64,000 bases of DNA from an uncultured Pelagibacteraceae bacterium (GTDB lineage: Bacteria > Pseudomonadota > Alphaproteobacteria > Pelagibacterales > Pelagibacteraceae): the NCBI GenBank assembly GCA_902604695.1, contig CACKZT010000001.1, positions 1-64,000 on the forward strand, read 5' to 3'. Both the position numbers and the translations under genes were made by a program. The notes below the pieces were generated by a model that searched no databases, was not told the DNA's origin, and worked only from the letters and a program-made list of their open reading frames with translations. Positions 61,194 through 64,000 of the stretch are shown here, piece by piece. Each line of letters opens with the position of its first letter. The stretch's first letter is position 1.

Positions 61194-61718
61194 ATGAATT
61201 GGTATATAGTTCAGGCTTATTCGGGATTTGAAAAAAAAGTTGTAGAATCTATTAAAGATACACTTTCTAAAAATAAATTGGACTCAAATCTCGGAGAAAT
61301 CCTTGTTCCAACTCATCAAGTAACAGAGGTAAAAAAGGGCAAAAGATCAAAAAAAGAAAAAAAATATTTTCCAGGATATGTATTGGTAAAAGTAGAATTG
61401 ACTAAGCAGATTTATCATTTAATCAAAAATTTACAAAAAGTGAGTGGTTTTTTAGGATCTGAAGACAAGCCTACACCTATATCTGATAAGGAAATTCAAC
61501 AAATTTTAGGTCAAGTTTCAGAAAGTGCAATTAATCAAAAAAGTGGTATAAGTTTCGAGATTGGAGAAAAAGTAAAAGTTTGCGATGGACCTTTTGCTTC
61601 TTTTAATGGTCTTGTTGAAGAAATAGATGAAGAAAAATCGAGATTAAAAGTTTCAGTATCTATTTTTGGAAGAGCTACTCCAGTAGATTTAGATTTTAAC
61701 CAAGTAGAAAAAAATTAA
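61194..61718 (+). CDS. nusG: transcription termination/antitermination factor NusG
   Basis: 174 residues: NGN domain (1-110) beginning [18 protein letters not shown] with the conserved [14 protein letters not shown], and a C-terminal KOW domain ([20 protein letters not shown]) that contacts Rho or ribosomal protein S10. It binds RNA polymerase and couples transcription to translation or to Rho. Follows secE by one base and precedes rplK by one base. Confidence 0.97.
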   Translation: MNWYIVQAYSGFEKKVVESIKDTLSKNKLDSNLGEILVPTHQVTEVKKGKRSKKEKKYFPGYVLVKVELTKQIYHLIKNLQKVSGFLGSEDKPTPISDKEIQQILGQVSESAINQKSGISFEIGEKVKVCDGPFASFNGLVEEIDEEKSRLKVSVSIFGRATPVDLDFNQVEKN

Positions 61719-61719
61719 T

Positions 61720-62145
61720 ATGGCAAAAGAAATAACAGGGTATGTAAAATTACAAATTAAAGGCGGTCAAGCTAACCCAGCTCCACCAGTTGGGCCTGCT
61801 TTAGGACAAAGAGGAATTAATATAATGGAATTTTGTAAAGCATTTAATGAAAAGACAAAAGCTTTCATGGGTAAACCAGTTCCAGTTGTCATAACAGTTT
61901 ACAAGGATAAAAAATTTGATTTTATAATCAAATCTCCACCTGCTTCACATTTTATAAGAGAAGCTGCAAAATTAAAAAGCGGATCTAAGGAACCAGGCAG
62001 AGTTGTTGCTGGTTCTATTACGATTAAACAAGCTGAAGCAATAGCTAAAGAAAAAATGAAAGATTTAAACGCTTTTGATCTTAAAGAAGCTACGAAAATA
62101 ATTTGTGGATCAGCAAGATCAATGGGAATAGAAGTTAAGGAATAA
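61720..62145 (+). CDS. rplK: 50S ribosomal protein L11
   Basis: 141 residues. The N-terminal [20 protein letters not shown], with the proline-rich hinge and [11 protein letters not shown]-like segment ([17 protein letters not shown]), and the C-terminal rRNA-binding domain (AARSMGIEV-like end [12 protein letters not shown]) define L11. It binds 23S rRNA at the GTPase-associated centre. Overlaps the rplA start by one base. Confidence 0.97.
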   Translation: MAKEITGYVKLQIKGGQANPAPPVGPALGQRGINIMEFCKAFNEKTKAFMGKPVPVVITVYKDKKFDFIIKSPPASHFIREAAKLKSGSKEPGRVVAGSITIKQAEAIAKEKMKDLNAFDLKEATKIICGSARSMGIEVKE

Positions 62146-62834
62146 TGAAAAAAAGATCTAAAAGATATAATGAGATATTAAAACTTTCTGAAAAAGAAAA
62201 AAAAGTTGATATTAAAAAAGTTTTCGATTTAGTAAAAAAAACAAGTACAGCTAAATTTGATGAATCAATTGACATATCGTTAAAAATTAATCTTAAACAA
62301 TCAAAAGGTGGAGACTTTAATTTAAGATCCATCATTAAATTACCAAAGGCTACTGGTAAAAAATTTAGAGTTGCTGTCATATGTGAACAAGATAAAATAG
62401 AAGAAGCTAGAAAAAGTGGTGCTGACCTTGTAGGTTCAGATGATTTAATTGAAAAAATTGAGTCAAAAAAATTTGATTTCAACAAACTTATTTGTACTCC
62501 AGCCATGATGTCAAAACTAGGAAAACATGGAAAAGTTTTGGGTCCTAAAGGTTTAATGCCAAATCCTAAATTGGGAACAGTTTCTAACAACATCAAGAAA
62601 GCAGTTGAAGATATTAAAAATGGTTTAGTTGAAGTTAAGAATGACAAAGATGGAAATGTAGGATCATCAATTGGCAGAAAAAGTTTTAATAATGAAGATT
62701 TAATAAATAACTTTAACTTTTTTATTGATGCTATTAAAAAAGAAAAACCTGATACTATGAAAGGTGAATTGATTAAAAGTACATACATTACTTCATCGAT
62801 GGGTATTTCTTATAGAGTAGCTGGGGGAAAATAA
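62145..62834 (+). CDS. rplA: 50S ribosomal protein L1
   Basis: 229 residues. Diagnostic blocks: FDESIDISLKINLKQSKG, MMSKLGKHGKVLGPKGLMPN and FFIDAIKKEKPDTMKGELI. L1 binds the 23S L1 stalk and in other bacteria represses its own operon by binding the rplK-rplA mRNA leader. The gap to rplJ is only 3 bases. Confidence 0.97.
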   Translation: MKKRSKRYNEILKLSEKEKKVDIKKVFDLVKKTSTAKFDESIDISLKINLKQSKGGDFNLRSIIKLPKATGKKFRVAVICEQDKIEEARKSGADLVGSDDLIEKIESKKFDFNKLICTPAMMSKLGKHGKVLGPKGLMPNPKLGTVSNNIKKAVEDIKNGLVEVKNDKDGNVGSSIGRKSFNNEDLINNFNFFIDAIKKEKPDTMKGELIKSTYITSSMGISYRVAGGK

Positions 62835-62837
62835 ATT

Positions 62838-63350
62838 ATGATGAACAAAGAAAGTAAAAAACAATACATCGAAGAAATGAAAAAAAATTTTTCATCTAAC
62901 GATTCTGTTATGATTGCTCAATACCAAGGACTAAATGTTAATGAATTAGATGATTTAAGAAAACAACTAAGAGATAAAGGAATATTATTTAAAGTTACAA
63001 AAAACAGAATCACTAAATTAGCAATTAAGGATTCCCCAGTGAAAGATTTAGAAAAATACTTTACTGGACCAACAGCTGCAGCGCTATCTTCAGATGCGAT
63101 TACCACAGCTAAAATTTTAACAAAATTTGCAAAATCACATAACAAGCTAAAAATTATAGCAGGTTTTATGGATGGAAAGGTTTTGGATCAAAAAGAAGTG
63201 GCTATTATCGCCACACTACCAACATTAGAGGAAGCAAGGGCTAAAATAGTAGGAATTTTAGCTACACCTGCTCAAAAATTAGTTAGTATTTTACTTGCAC
63301 CTGGCTCAAAAATCGCTAATTTAGCGCGCGCGAAGAGTTTAAAAAAATAA
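62838..63350 (+). CDS. rplJ: 50S ribosomal protein L10
   Basis: 170 residues. N-terminal rRNA-binding domain with [25 protein letters not shown] (conserved tandem) and [14 protein letters not shown]-terminal helix that holds the L7/L12 dimers ends the protein. Two ATGs at the start (62838 and 62841) are both usable. The 3-base gap after rplA leaves no room for the long L10-binding leader known upstream of rplJ in E. coli. Confidence 0.96.
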   Translation: MMNKESKKQYIEEMKKNFSSNDSVMIAQYQGLNVNELDDLRKQLRDKGILFKVTKNRITKLAIKDSPVKDLEKYFTGPTAAALSSDAITTAKILTKFAKSHNKLKIIAGFMDGKVLDQKEVAIIATLPTLEEARAKIVGILATPAQKLVSILLAPGSKIANLARAKSLKK

Positions 63351-63364
63351 TTTATAGGATTCAA

Positions 63365-63733
63365 ATGGCAGATTTAAACAAAATTATAGAAGACTTATCT
63401 ACGCTTACAGTTGTAGAAGCAGCAGAACTTTCAAAACAATTAGAAGAAAAATGGGGTGTAACAGCAGCAGCTCCAGCAGCCGCAGCTCCTGCAGCAGGTG
63501 CAGCACCAGCGGGTGAAGAAAAATCAGAATTTACAATTTTTTTAGCAGCTTCTGGAGACAAAAAAATTAATGTAATAAAAGAAGTAAGATCTATTACAGG
63601 ATTGGGACTTAAAGAAGCAAAAGATTTAGTTGAAGCGGCACCTAAAGAAGTTAAAGCAGGTGTACCAAAAAAAGATGCAGAAGAGATGAAGAAAAAACTC
63701 GAAGCTGCAGGTGCTAAAGTAGAATTAAAGTAA
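63365..63733 (+). CDS. rplL: 50S ribosomal protein L7/L12
   Basis: 122 residues. N-terminal dimerisation domain ([20 protein letters not shown]), an Ala/Pro/Gly hinge (about 37-50) and the C-terminal factor-binding domain with [20 protein letters not shown] and [10 protein letters not shown]. It recruits translation factors to the ribosome. Separated from rpoB by 61 bases holding a hairpin. Confidence 0.98.
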   Translation: MADLNKIIEDLSTLTVVEAAELSKQLEEKWGVTAAAPAAAAPAAGAAPAGEEKSEFTIFLAASGDKKINVIKEVRSITGLGLKEAKDLVEAAPKEVKAGVPKKDAEEMKKKLEAAGAKVELK

Positions 63734-63750
63734 ATACAAATTTAAGTTAA

Positions 63751-63780
63751 TTTTACTGCAAGTTAAAATTTGCGGTAAAA
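63751..63780 (+). promoter_or_regulatory. hairpin between rplL and rpoB (attenuator or processing site)
   Basis: Arms 63751-63761 (TTTTACTGCAA) and 63770-63780 (TTGCGGTAAAA) pair over 11 bases with one G-T and an 8-base loop. There is no T-tract after it, so it is not a full terminator. In E. coli the same spacer holds an attenuator and an RNase III site that set the ribosomal-protein to RNA-polymerase ratio; a similar role is likely. Confidence 0.65.
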
Positions 63781-63794
63781 TAATATTATTATTA

Positions 63795-64000
63795 ATGGAA
63801 TTATCTTTTACTCAAAAGAAAAGCATAAGAAAAAGTTTTGGTAAACTTACAGAAAGTTTATCTATACCTAATTTGATAGAAGTACAAAAAAATTCATACA
63901 ATGAATTTTTAATCTCAAAAAACCTCAATGAACAATTAGGCGAACTTTCAAAAGGTATAAATAAAGTTTTTAAAAGCATTTTTCCCATTGAAGATGGATC
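63795..64000 (+). CDS. rpoB: RNA polymerase beta subunit, N-terminal fragment
   Basis: The first 68 codons of rpoB run to the window edge from an ATG at 63795. The start MELSFTQKKSIRKSFGKL with IPNLIEVQKNSYNEFL is the conserved beta-subunit N-terminus, which precedes the beta lobe. It continues outside the window. Position after rplL is universal in bacteria with this cluster. Confidence 0.97.
   Translation, partial: MELSFTQKKSIRKSFGKLTESLSIPNLIEVQKNSYNEFLISKNLNEQLGELSKGINKVFKSIFPIEDG

Noticed and set aside
62135-62788. 217-codon open frame on the minus strand
   Set aside because: Antisense to rplA, an unmistakable ribosomal protein; a by-product of its codon use.

Overview
The window is a dense, AT-rich chromosomal segment of a SAR11-type alphaproteobacterium (Pelagibacterales, 'Candidatus Pelagibacter'-like). 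The reasons are the very low GC, the tiny or overlapping intergenic spaces (no gene-free stretch over 300 bases), the order tRNA-Tyr/tRNA-Gly/tuf/tRNA-Trp/secE/nusG/rplKAJL/rpoB, the alphaproteobacterial ispDF and ntrYX-trkA neighbourhoods, and a gene set rich in periplasmic-binding-protein transporters for taurine, amino acids, glycine betaine and zinc. No transposase, prophage, CRISPR array or rRNA was seen. Species assignment is inference from content only.

Layout. 1-2250: two small secreted proteins (one cut by the edge), a CBS-pair protein, a 39-residue membrane peptide and an Asp/Glu-racemase-family protein. 2267-8662: a taurine locus, with tauA-tauB-tauC on the minus strand (TauC carries a very large extra N-terminal part) and, divergently, an omega-amino-acid/taurine:pyruvate aminotransferase plus alanine dehydrogenase. 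8753-13616: a duplicated-winged-helix regulator divergent from a three-gene operon of DUF4956 membrane protein, CotH-like kinase with a beta-helix-like tail, and a VTC (polyphosphate polymerase-like) domain protein. 13619-23419: surface polysaccharide genes (Gmd, SDR, a ColD/RfbH-type dehydratase with His instead of the PLP lysine, several glycosyltransferases, an epimerase, a sugar O-methyltransferase) with a CAT-anticodon tRNA in the middle and apt at the end.

23466-27099 links polyamine synthesis to sulfur and purine salvage. A fused SpeD-SpeE protein would release methylthioadenosine, MtnP splits it (adenine can go to Apt), MtnA isomerises the sugar phosphate, and a FucA-like class II aldolase would cleave it to DHAP and a methylthio-aldehyde (the MTA/DHAP shunt). 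27179-30205 holds a polar amino-acid ABC transporter without an ATPase and a Nit1-type amidase. 30206-38546 is mixed housekeeping (DUF6165, GT9, GT4, gamma carbonic anhydrase, PNPOx-like, beta-hydroxyacid dehydrogenase, MFS, rpoZ, dusA, TauE/SafE). 38539-40363 is proXW without proV. 40470-43552 is a zinc island (zur, znuB, znuC, znuA) with two candidate Zur boxes and a duplicated His-rich loop in ZnuA. 43553-59348 contains a phosphohexomutase, class I ribonucleotide reductase with an NrdR-type box, cinA-like/pgpA/ispDF, ntrYX, trkAH, gpsA, tRNA-Thr, a GT4 gene and rlmB. 59370-64000 is the tRNA/tuf/ribosomal-protein/rpoB transcription block.

Recurring themes are a strong hairpin just after the solute-binding-protein gene in all three multi-gene ABC operons (probably setting binding protein above permease), transport operons without their ATPase, and streamlining features such as divergent genes only 2 bp apart. 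The response regulator NtrX lacks the GAFTGA sigma-54 contact motif. Candidates for poorly described biology are the DUF4956/CotH/VTC operon with its regulator, the extended TauC, and the SpeDE-MtnPA-aldolase cluster.
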